Assembly: GCA_947581645.1 (NCBI GenBank)
Contig: CANPVF010000177.1
Coordinates: 1 to 42,874, forward strand
Direction of reading: 5' to 3'
Length of the DNA: 42,874 nucleotides
DNA from: Candidatus Caribbeanibacter nitroreducens
Lineage (GTDB): Bacteria > Gemmatimonadota > Gemmatimonadetes > Palauibacterales > Palauibacteraceae
Shown here: piece after piece, positions 16,574 to 24,722 of the stretch
Position numbering within the stretch: the first letter of the stretch is position 1
Layout: each line of letters starts with the position of its first letter
Position numbers and translations under genes: made by a program
Notes under the pieces: model-generated
Databases searched by the model: none
Seen by the model: the letters and a program-made list of their open reading frames with translations, nothing else
Told to the model about the DNA's origin: nothing

Positions 16574-16860
16574 CGAAGATGCAGCTCCAGGGAAACAGCC
16601 GCAGGGAAGTCGGGCGTCAGGCGGCGGTCGTCGTCGGCGGGCTCCTCCTCGGGGGGCTGCTGACCCGGCTCCTCCAGTGGATCATGCCCCCGAGCGCCGC
16701 CCGGGAGTTCTTCGTGACCACGGTGGCCGCCTCCGTGGGGCCCCTCTCCGTGGACCTCCTCGTGGTGGCCTTCACCCTGGGACCGCTGGTCCTCAGGGTG
16801 AACATTCTGAGCGTGGTCGGTATACTACTGGTAGCCTGGTTCGCGCGGTCGCTGCTGTAG
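16570..16860 (+). CDS. Small membrane protein, DUF4321-like
   Basis: 96 aa with two or three hydrophobic segments: about residues 18-38, a central stretch at about 57-74, and 79-95. The order of Gly-rich N-terminal helix, central PLSVDLLVVAFTLGPLVLRVN and final ILSVVGILLVAWFARSLL resembles DUF4321 small membrane proteins of unknown function. I recognise this by pattern only. The ATG at 16570 overlaps the synthase stop; a second ATG at 16579 is possible. The gap to tatA is 58 bases, so synthase, this gene and tatA may be co-transcribed. Confidence 0.7.
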   Translation: MTKMQLQGNSRREVGRQAAVVVGGLLLGGLLTRLLQWIMPPSAAREFFVTTVAASVGPLSVDLLVVAFTLGPLVLRVNILSVVGILLVAWFARSLL

Positions 16861-16918
16861 AGAAGACGACGCTCCTCACGCTGGCGACCCTGCTCTTCCC
16901 CGCCTGGAGGTACATGCC

Positions 16919-17128
16919 ATGTTCGGCGGTCTCGGCGTCCCGGAACTCCTGATCCTGCTGCTGATCGTGCTCCTCTTCTTCGGAGCCAAGCGGCTGCCGG
17001 AGGTCGGCAAGTCGCTGGGGGAGGGAATCCGGGAGTTCAAGGATTCCATCGACGGGATGGAGGACGAAGAGGGCCCCCGCGAGATCAGCGGCGACACCTC
17101 GTCCCGCCGGCGCAACGACCGGGAGTAG
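16919..17128 (+). CDS. tatA: Sec-independent protein translocase TatA
   Basis: 69 aa. A single N-terminal membrane helix (about residues 3-20) is followed by the hinge and amphipathic helix with the FFGAKRLPEVGKSLGEGIREF signature. The tail is charged and disordered. TatA oligomers form the transport path for folded Tat substrates together with TatC (10290). The ATG is preceded by GGAGGT at a good distance. The length is typical of TatA/TatE. TatB would be longer, and no separate tatB is seen, which suggests a TatAC system. Confidence 0.95.
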   Translation: MFGGLGVPELLILLLIVLLFFGAKRLPEVGKSLGEGIREFKDSIDGMEDEEGPREISGDTSSRRRNDRE

Positions 17129-17136
17129 CCTGCGGA

Positions 17137-17157
17137 GGCCGGTACCGCTCTCCGGCC
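17137..17157. terminator. Stem-loop between convergent tatA and the PpiD-like gene
   Basis: GGCCGG at 17137-17142 pairs with CCGGCC at 17152-17157 over a nine-base loop, in the 58-base gap between converging stop codons. It could serve both directions. The stem is short and has no T-run on either side, so it is only a candidate. Confidence 0.3.
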
Positions 17158-17186
17158 GCGCCTCTACCCCCTCTCACACCGGGCGG

Positions 17187-19043
17187 TCAGATCCCGGCCG
17201 CCTGCCGTCCTCCGCCCTGGGCCCTCTGCTGATCCAGGCGGTCCCGCATGTCCTGCACGTCGGCTTCCTCCCGCAGGGCCTGCATCCACTGTGACAGCCA
17301 CTGCTGCTGGAGCTGGGAGACCAGCTGCCTCTGGAACTGACCCTTCACGGCCTCGAACTCCTGGCGGCTGACCTCGCTCTTCTCCAGGAGCTCCAGGATG
17401 GCCACGTTGTCCCCGGCGGAGAGCGGCCCCTGGACCTGGCCGGGCTGCATGCCGAAGGCGGCGCCGACGGCCTCGGTGCCGCGGCCCAGCCCGGGGACGA
17501 AGTCGGTTCGGGTGAAGGACTCGCTCTCCCGCACCTCCCAGCCCCGGGCCGCCGCCACCTGAGGGAGGCTCGCATTCTCCTCACGCAGGCGGGAGACGGC
17601 CTCCTGCACGCGCTGGCGCGCCACGTCGGCCTTCTTCCGGTCCCGGAGGGTCTGGCGTATGCGGCTCTCCACCTGCTCCAGCGACGGGGTGGTGGCCGGC
17701 GACCGGCCCACCAGCTCCAGGATGTGATAGCCGGAGGCGTTCTCGTAGAACTGGCTCAGGCCCCCGATGCTCGTGGTGGGGTTGAAGGCCCAGTCGACAC
17801 CGACGCCCAGGGGGCCGGCTCCCGGCACGAAGCTGGAGGTCTCCTCCACCTGGACGCTCTCCTGGAACCGGATGCCCTCCACGGACCCGGCGGCCTGCGC
17901 CAGGTCGCTCTCCAGGGCGAGGCTCTCCACGGTGTCCATCTTCGCGAAGATCACGTCCTCGGCGCTCCGCGAGAGCTCGATGGGGACCACGATGTCGCGG
18001 ACCGTGGCGGTGTCGCCCTGCCGCTGGTCCACCCGCAGGAGATGGAAGCCGCGGCCGGCGGCCACCGGCTCGGAGATCTCCCCCTCGGGAATCGAGAAGA
18101 CCACGTCCGCCAGGGGTTGGGGGAGCGAGCCCCGGGTGACCTGTCCCAGGAGGCCCCCGTTGGCCGCCGACGCGGAGTCAGCGGACACCTCCCGGGCGAC
18201 CCGGGCGAACTCCGCGTCCGTCCCGGTGATTCGCTCGCGGGCGGAGTCCGCGCGCGCCCTGGCCGCGGCCGTGTCGGAGGAGGTAGGGGCCGCCGAGATG
18301 CTCACCACGTGGAGCGTGGCCGTGGGCGGCTGCCGGAAGCGCTCACGGTGGTCCCGGTAGTGGGACTCGACTTCGGAGCTGCTGACGGAGACCGCCGAAT
18401 CCGCCACCGTCGATGTCGGGCTGACGCTGACGTAGCGCACCCGGGCGGTCTCGTTCTGCATGCGGTACCGCTCCCACGCCTCCTCCTCGGAGACGTAGAC
18501 GCCCTCGCCCACGAGCCGGACGAGCTTGGTGCGGGGCAGGACGTCGCGGTAGTACTGCTCCAGCTGCGTCAGGAGCTGGTTGCTGACGTTCCCGGACTGG
18601 AAGAACTGGCGGTACTTCTGGGGGTCGAACTGCCCGTTCGTCTGGAAGGCCGGGTTCTGGCGGAGCTGCGGCGGCGGACTGGTGCGGAAGGCCTGCCGTA
18701 TCTCGGCGTCCGTGACCTCGATGCCCAGCCGATCCAACTCCTGCTGGACCAGGATCTCGGTGACGAGCTGGGTCCAGGCCTGCTCCCGGGCCTCGTTCAT
18801 CCGCTCGTCCGTCGGCGCGCCCGACGCCTGCGAACGGACCTGCTGCAGGTACTGCTGCAGGTGACGGTTCCACTCGGAGTAGCGGATCTCCCGGTCGTTG
18901 ACCATTCCGACCACCGGGTTCGCGCCCTGGCCGCCCCCTCGCTGTCCGCTCTGTACCCAGTCGAAGACCAGCCACCCGACGAAGGCGACGGTCAGGATCA
19001 GCATGATCCACTTCGTGTTCTCGCGCAGGCTGCGCATCACCAT
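17187..19043 (-). CDS. PpiD/SurA-like membrane-anchored peptidyl-prolyl isomerase
   Basis: 618 aa. A single N-terminal membrane anchor (about residues 11-30) is followed by a SurA-N-like chaperone domain (about 45-200). A parvulin-type rotamase domain (about 235-340) carries the FARVAREVSADSASAANGGLLGQV and GRGFHLLRVDQRQG patterns. A second parvulin-related region follows (about 380-560). This order matches PpiD, a periplasmic folding helper at the Sec exit. The length is also that of PpiD (about 620). It would aid folding of barrels such as the LptD-like protein and the TonB receptor. The gene stands alone, convergent with tatA and divergent from the TPR gene. A candidate promoter lies at 19216-19244. 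Confidence 0.88.
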   Translation of the reverse strand: MVMRSLRENTKWIMLILTVAFVGWLVFDWVQSGQRGGGQGANPVVGMVNDREIRYSEWNRHLQQYLQQVRSQASGAPTDERMNEAREQAWTQLVTEILVQQELDRLGIEVTDAEIRQAFRTSPPPQLRQNPAFQTNGQFDPQKYRQFFQSGNVSNQLLTQLEQYYRDVLPRTKLVRLVGEGVYVSEEEAWERYRMQNETARVRYVSVSPTSTVADSAVSVSSSEVESHYRDHRERFRQPPTATLHVVSISAAPTSSDTAAARARADSARERITGTDAEFARVAREVSADSASAANGGLLGQVTRGSLPQPLADVVFSIPEGEISEPVAAGRGFHLLRVDQRQGDTATVRDIVVPIELSRSAEDVIFAKMDTVESLALESDLAQAAGSVEGIRFQESVQVEETSSFVPGAGPLGVGVDWAFNPTTSIGGLSQFYENASGYHILELVGRSPATTPSLEQVESRIRQTLRDRKKADVARQRVQEAVSRLREENASLPQVAAARGWEVRESESFTRTDFVPGLGRGTEAVGAAFGMQPGQVQGPLSAGDNVAILELLEKSEVSRQEFEAVKGQFQRQLVSQLQQQWLSQWMQALREEADVQDMRDRLDQQRAQGGGRQAAGI

Positions 19044-19215
19044 GGGGCGCTCGACTCCCGCTCGTGTGTTCGGAACAGTGCATCGGGGACGCGGCCGCAG
19101 GATGGCCGCTCGCGAATTCCTCTACAGCCCGGCCGTCCGCGAGTGCCGGGAGGGCCGACGGTGCGCGTCGGGCGCGAGCCCGCGCAGGGTCCCGCCGAAG
19201 CCCGGGATCGCGTGC

Positions 19216-19244
19216 ATGCTACCCGGCGTGACCCGGCGCAGCAA
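19216..19244 (-). promoter_or_regulatory. Candidate promoter for the PpiD-like gene
   Basis: Read on the minus strand, TTGCTG (19244-19239) and TAGCAT (19221-19216) are separated by 17 bases. The predicted start near 19209 leaves a leader of about 165 bases before the ATG at 19043. The match to consensus is moderate. Confidence 0.4.
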
Positions 19245-19315
19245 CCGCGGCGGTAGGGGACGAGAGGGGCGCCGGCGTCGCCCGGAGCCCGGGAGCCGTG
19301 ACCGACCGGATCTCG

Positions 19316-19345
19316 TTGACACCCCGAATCGCACCGGGCTACCTT
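19316..19345 (+). promoter_or_regulatory. Sigma-70-type promoter for the TPR-aroQ run
   Basis: TTGACA at 19316-19321, an 18-base spacer and TACCTT at 19340-19345. Transcription would start near 19352, and the first gene begins at ATG 19386. The leading 11 bases match the promoter at 15470 exactly. Confidence 0.65.
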
Positions 19346-19385
19346 GCTGATCCGCCCGCCCTCTCCACCCCAGCCCACGGCCCGT

Positions 19386-20483
19386 ATGGCGGCTGATTCC
19401 ACACCGGAGGAAGAGGTCCGCAGGCTGGAGCGGCACTACTCCGTGAATCCGGAGGGCCTCGTCTTCGCCCGCCTGGCGGACGCCTACCGCCGCTGCGGTC
19501 GGCTGGAGCGCTCGCTGGAGCTCCTCCGGGAGGGCCTGGAACGGCACCCCGACTACACCACGGGTCACCTGATCGAGGGACGGACGCTCCGGGAGGCGGG
19601 GCGCCCCGACGAGGCCGCGGCGTGCTTCCGTCGCGTCCTCGATCTCGACGCCGGCAACCTGGTGGCGCTCCGGTCGCTGGCCGAGCTGGCGGCGGAGCGG
19701 GGCGACATGGACGCGGCCCACCGGTGGACCGACCGCCTGGAGCAGGCGGATCCGTTCACCAGCTTCGATCCCGCACGGGCTGCCGCCCGGGCGCGAGAGG
19801 AGCGGGAGGAGCAGGAGGAGCCCGAGGAGAGACGGGAGAGCGAGGCCTCCGACGCTCCGGAAATGGAGGCCGGGGGCGGCGACCCCGCCGGCTCCCGAGA
19901 CGAGGAGGAGAGCGGGCCGCCGCAGCCGGGGCCCGTCGACGGGGCGGCCTCCACGGAGCTGCCGGGCGAGGAGGGCCTGGCGAGCGAGATCGCCGCCATG
20001 GCCGACGAGCAGTGGTGGTCGTCCGCCGGGGAGGAGTCCGCGGAGGCCGGAGAGGGAGCCGGCGACGCCGACGGGGACGACGACTCCGACGTCGCCACGG
20101 AGACCATGGCGCACCTGTACGCCCAGCAGGGCCTGTACGAGGAGGCCGCCGACGTCTACCGGCGGCTGCTGGAGCGCCGTCCGGACGAACCGGAGCTGCA
20201 GGCCCGGCTGGAGGAGATGACGCGTCGGGCCGGCGGCAGCGTCGCGCCGGGGGACGAGGAGGAAGGGCCGACGGCCCCGACGGAGGAGGGGCAGCCGGAG
20301 GAAAGGGAGCGCGACGCGGACGGGGCGGATGGGGCCGTCTCCGCCGGCGAGCACTTCCGGGCGCTCCTGCGCGGGGAGGCCCGGCCGGTGGGCGCCGTCG
20401 ACGACGGGAGCGACGCGTCCGGGGCGTCCGAACGGGTCGCCGCGGGCGACCGTCAGCAGGCTGCCGGCGAGGCCGCGGGATGA
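19386..20483 (+). CDS. Acidic TPR-repeat protein
   Basis: 365 aa. Residues about 8-110 form three TPR units (LADAYRRCGRLERSLELLREGL and the following pairs). A very acidic, Glu/Asp/Ser/Gly-rich disordered linker (about 125-230) follows. Then comes another TPR unit (MAHLYAQQGLYEEAADVYRRLL), a second disordered stretch and a short motif GEHFRALLRG near the end. Such proteins act as scaffolds, but no partner is evident. The start at ATG 19386 is preferred over an upstream in-frame ATG at 19344, which would overlap the -10 box. The stop overlaps the aroQ start (ATGA), so the two are translationally linked. Confidence 0.8.
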   Translation: MAADSTPEEEVRRLERHYSVNPEGLVFARLADAYRRCGRLERSLELLREGLERHPDYTTGHLIEGRTLREAGRPDEAAACFRRVLDLDAGNLVALRSLAELAAERGDMDAAHRWTDRLEQADPFTSFDPARAAARAREEREEQEEPEERRESEASDAPEMEAGGGDPAGSRDEEESGPPQPGPVDGAASTELPGEEGLASEIAAMADEQWWSSAGEESAEAGEGAGDADGDDDSDVATETMAHLYAQQGLYEEAADVYRRLLERRPDEPELQARLEEMTRRAGGSVAPGDEEEGPTAPTEEGQPEERERDADGADGAVSAGEHFRALLRGEARPVGAVDDGSDASGASERVAAGDRQQAAGEAAG

Positions 20484-20941
20484 CGGAGGACCCGGCTCGT
20501 CGGGTCGGCGTCGTCCACGGGCCGAACCTGAACCTGGTGGGCGACCGGGAGCCCGAGCACTACGGCCCCGAGACCCTCCCGGACATCGAGGAGAGGATGC
20601 GACGCCGGGCGGAGGAGCGCGGCGTGGAGCTCGTCTTCTTCCAGTCCAATCACGAGGGTGAGCTCGTGGACTGGATCCAGGAGCACCGCACGGACGTGGA
20701 CGGATGGGTGGTGAACGCCGGCGGCCTCACCCACACCAGTGTCGCCCTGCGGGACGCCCTGGTGGCCTCGGATCGCCCCTTCGTGGAGGTGCACCTCTCG
20801 AACGTCCGTGCCCGGGAGGACTTCCGCGAGCGGTCGCTCCTGGAGGACCGGGCCGCCGGGGTGGTGAGCGGGTTCCGGGGCGACAGCTACGTGCTGGGCC
20901 TGGAGGGGCTCCTGAGCCGTCTCCGCGGAGACGCGTCCTGA
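20480..20941 (+). CDS. aroQ: Type II 3-dehydroquinate dehydratase
   Basis: 153 aa, small dodecameric type II enzyme. It converts 3-dehydroquinate to 3-dehydroshikimate in the shikimate pathway. GPNLNLVGDREPEHYG carries the catalytic Tyr28. FFQSNHEGELVDWIQ follows, then NAGGLTHTSVALRDAL and the catalytic His105 in VEVHLSN. The family usually has N-P-G/A in the third motif where this one has N-A-G, a mild variation. It sits in the order aroQ, Xaa-Pro peptidase, efp, accB, accC, which is also known from Bacillus. The ATG lies in the previous stop and the stop overlaps the next start. Confidence 0.94.
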   Translation: MTEDPARRVGVVHGPNLNLVGDREPEHYGPETLPDIEERMRRRAEERGVELVFFQSNHEGELVDWIQEHRTDVDGWVVNAGGLTHTSVALRDALVASDRPFVEVHLSNVRAREDFRERSLLEDRAAGVVSGFRGDSYVLGLEGLLSRLRGDAS

Positions 20942-22041
20942 CGCCGAACGGCACCGGCGCCCGCCTGCGGCGCCTCCGGGAAGCCATGGCGGAGCGGGAG
21001 CTGGCCGCCTTCCTCTCGGTGCATCCCGCCAACGTCCGCTACCTGACGGGGTTCACAGGGAGCTCCGGCTTCCTGCTCGTCGGCCCGGAGGTGGCGGGGC
21101 TGGTGACGGACTTCCGCTACCGGGAGCAGGCCTCCGAGGAGGTGCCGGACGGCCTGCCGGTGTGGATCCACGGGGACGGCTGGCGCGAGGAGGTGGCGGC
21201 CCGCCTCCCGGACGTGATGGGAGAGGACGCCGGCGACGGGTCCGGCGTCGGGTTCGAGAGCGACCGGGTCACGGTCAGGGACCGGGAGCGCCTGGAGGAC
21301 GCCGTCCCGGAGGTCCGCTGGTCCGGCGTCTCCGGGCTGGTGGAGGAGCTCCGGTCGCGGAAGAGCGACGACGAGGTGGAGAGGATCCGGCGCGCCGCCC
21401 GGCTCGGGGACCGCGTGCTGGAGTCCTTCCTGGACGAGGTCGTGGAGGGCGCCACCGAGGCCGAGCTGGCGGCGGAGCTGGACTACCGCCTCCGGCTCGC
21501 CGGATCCGAGGGGGTGGCCTTCGAGACCATCGTCGCCGCCGGCCCCCGGAGCGCGCTCCCCCACGCCAGCCCGTCCGGGCGGCCGCTTCGGGAGGGCGAC
21601 CTCGTGCTGGTGGACTTCGGCGCCCGGAGCGGCGGATACTGCTCCGACATGACCCGGGTCTTCTGCCTGGGGGCGCCCGAGGAGTGGCAGCGCTCGCTGC
21701 ACCGCTCCGTGCTCCGGGCCCAGCAGGCGGCGCTGGAGCGCGTCGAGCCCGGGATCGAGGCCGCGGCGGTGGACGGAGCCGCCCGGGAGGCACTCGAGGA
21801 GGACGGGCTGGTGGAGCACTTCGGCCACAGCGCCGGGCACGGCATCGGCCTGGAGGTCCACGAGGAACCCTCGGTCTCGGCGCGCTCCGAGGACCGGCTG
21901 CGGGAGGGCCACGTGATCACCGTCGAGCCCGGGGCGTACCTGGAGGGACGCGGCGGCGTCCGGATCGAGGACGACGTGGTGGTTCGGCCCGGCGGCGCCG
22001 AGGTGATCACCGGATTTCCCCGTGAGCTTCGGGAGCTCTGA
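20938..22041 (+). CDS. M24 family Xaa-Pro peptidase
   Basis: 367 aa if started at CTG 20938, which overlaps the aroQ stop as CTGA. It cleaves peptides next to proline using two metal ions. The N-terminal creatinase-like domain has HPANVRYLTGFTGSSGF. The catalytic pita-bread domain has all five metal ligands: Asp226, Asp237, His301, Glu330 and Glu344. His294 and His308 also fit. The only ATG, at 20986, would remove the LRRLREAM helix that opens family members, and no GTG or TTG precedes it. The CTG is therefore the better start, supported by the four-base overlap pattern of its neighbours. It cannot be told whether it is an aminopeptidase P or a dipeptidase. Confidence 0.9.
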   Translation: MTPNGTGARLRRLREAMAERELAAFLSVHPANVRYLTGFTGSSGFLLVGPEVAGLVTDFRYREQASEEVPDGLPVWIHGDGWREEVAARLPDVMGEDAGDGSGVGFESDRVTVRDRERLEDAVPEVRWSGVSGLVEELRSRKSDDEVERIRRAARLGDRVLESFLDEVVEGATEAELAAELDYRLRLAGSEGVAFETIVAAGPRSALPHASPSGRPLREGDLVLVDFGARSGGYCSDMTRVFCLGAPEEWQRSLHRSVLRAQQAALERVEPGIEAAAVDGAAREALEEDGLVEHFGHSAGHGIGLEVHEEPSVSARSEDRLREGHVITVEPGAYLEGRGGVRIEDDVVVRPGGAEVITGFPRELREL

Positions 22042-22136
22042 CGGGTCGGGCGCCCCTCCGTGATAGGCCGTCATACCTATGGGGCGGGCGCCACGGGCCG
22101 GTGACGGCAGCGAGTTTGCGCGGCAGTGGGACGGCG

Positions 22137-22166
22137 TTCGCAATAGGTCGACGTCAACCGTAACTT
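22137..22166 (+). promoter_or_regulatory. Weak candidate promoter before efp
   Basis: TTCGCA at 22137-22142 and TAACTT at 22161-22166 are 18 bases apart, 48 bases before the efp ATG. The 172-base gap before efp is the longest since the promoter at 19316, so a promoter is expected here. The boxes match consensus only moderately. Confidence 0.3.
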
Positions 22167-22213
22167 GCCGCGCCGAGAGCGACGCTCACTCCCGCGAACC
22201 GACGACCTCTCAC

Positions 22214-22780
22214 ATGGCTGACACGACGGACTTTCGCAGCGGAATGGTCCTCGAGATCGAGGACGAGCTGTACCAGATCCTGGACTACCAGAAGGTGCAC
22301 CCGGGGAAGGGGCCCGCGTACATCAAGACGGAGCTCAAGAACCTGGACTCCGGCGGCACCGTGCGGAAACGCTTCCGCTCCGGCGAGAGCGTGAACGAGG
22401 TCACGCTGATCCGCCGCGACGTCCAGTACAGCTACTCCGAGGGCGACGTCTACTATTTCATGGACGCGGAGACCTATGAGATGATTCCGGTCTCCCGGGA
22501 GAAGATCGGCGAGGACCAGATCAAGTATCTCACGGAGAACACGGAGTGCCAGGCGCTCACCCGGGACGGCTCGATCCTGGCAGTGGAGGTCCCGCGCTTC
22601 GTGGAGATCGAAGTCACAGACACCCGGCCGGGCGTGAAGGGTGACACGGCCCAGGGCGGCTCGAAGCCGGCCACCGTGGCCTCGGGCGCGGAGATTCAGG
22701 TGCCGCTGTTCATCGAGGAGGGAGACGTGATCAAGGTGGATCGGGAGGAAGACAAGTACCTGGAGCGGGTCTCTTCGTGA
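22214..22780 (+). CDS. efp: Translation elongation factor P
   Basis: 188 aa, three beta-barrel domains. It binds ribosomes stalled at polyproline and promotes peptide bond formation. Domain I carries the tip loop HPGKGPAY with Lys32, the residue modified in many bacteria. Domain II begins near [15 protein letters not shown]. Domain III has the [22 protein letters not shown] signature. The start ATG 22214 gives the family N-terminus; an in-frame ATG at 22079 adds residues without homology. No EpmA/EpmB or YmfI-type modification genes are nearby. Given the proline-rich proteins encoded here (the TolA-like protein and AccB linkers), demand for EF-P is plausible. Confidence 0.96.
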   Translation: MADTTDFRSGMVLEIEDELYQILDYQKVHPGKGPAYIKTELKNLDSGGTVRKRFRSGESVNEVTLIRRDVQYSYSEGDVYYFMDAETYEMIPVSREKIGEDQIKYLTENTECQALTRDGSILAVEVPRFVEIEVTDTRPGVKGDTAQGGSKPATVASGAEIQVPLFIEEGDVIKVDREEDKYLERVSS

Positions 22781-23322
22781 TGTTCGACCTCGACTGGGTA
22801 CAGCGGCTCATACGCATCGTCGACGAATCGGACATCGACACCCTCGAGGTGTCCCGATTCGCGACGAAGATCCGGATCTCCAAGTCGCCTCCGCAGGCGT
22901 CCGGAGGGGGCGGCGGCGTGCCCGCCGCCCCGCCCCCGGCCGCCGGAACCGGCGGCCCCGGGGCCGCACCGTCCCCGGCGGGAGGCGCATCCGGGGGTGC
23001 GCCCTCGGGCGGAGGATCCGCCACGGAGGCGCCGGAGGAGGCCGCGGAGGAGGAGGCGCCCCCCGGGGCCGGAGCGGACCTGCACGAGGTCACGTCCCCC
23101 ATGGTCGGCACGTTCTACCGGGCCCCGGCGCCGGACGCGCCGGCGTACGTGGAGGTCGGCGACCGCGTCGAGGACGGACAGACGCTCTGCATCCTCGAGG
23201 CCATGAAGCTGATGAACGAGCTGGACTCGGAGGTCAGCGGGGTCGTCAAGGAGATCTGCGTCGAGAACGCCGAGCCGGTGGAGTACGGAGACGTGCTCTT
23301 CCGGATCGACACGGACGCGTAG
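22780..23322 (+). CDS. accB: Biotin carboxyl carrier protein of acetyl-CoA carboxylase
   Basis: 180 aa. A short N-terminal segment ([20 protein letters not shown]) is followed by a long Pro/Ala/Gly linker (about residues 37-98). The biotinyl domain (about 100-180) carries Lys143 in the EAMKLMNE motif. The [24 protein letters not shown] segment contains the protruding thumb typical of AccB. It carries CO2 from AccC to the carboxyltransferase. The ATG at 22780 overlaps the efp stop (TGATG); GTG 22777 is also in frame. accC follows after 12 bases; accA and accD are not in the window. Confidence 0.96.
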   Translation: MFDLDWVQRLIRIVDESDIDTLEVSRFATKIRISKSPPQASGGGGGVPAAPPPAAGTGGPGAAPSPAGGASGGAPSGGGSATEAPEEAAEEEAPPGAGADLHEVTSPMVGTFYRAPAPDAPAYVEVGDRVEDGQTLCILEAMKLMNELDSEVSGVVKEICVENAEPVEYGDVLFRIDTDA

Positions 23323-23334
23323 CGCCGCCGACCC

Positions 23335-24678
<1,344 letters not shown>

Positions 24679-24722
24679 AGAGCTGACGAGCTTTCTGTAG
24701 CCCCGGAGGAGGTGGAGGAAAC

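Larger units (their letters stand above)
19044..19385. other. Divergent intergenic region
   Basis: This 342-base stretch separates the PpiD-like gene from the TPR gene. It has no credible reading frame of its own; short frames across it have no family features. It contains a candidate minus-strand promoter (19216-19244) and a plus-strand promoter (19316-19345), described separately. Nothing else with a clear function is visible. Confidence 0.6.

Noticed and set aside
18898-19350. Plus-strand frame of 150 codons crossing the PpiD-like gene start and the intergenic region
   Set aside because: It overlaps the well-supported minus-strand gene, has no domain or ribosome site, and runs through both candidate promoters.
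24679-24722. Possible terminator between accC and ftsK (AGCT-GACG-AGCT followed by TTTCTGT)
   Set aside because: The stem is only four base pairs and the T-run is interrupted; a GC-rich genome would need a stronger hairpin.
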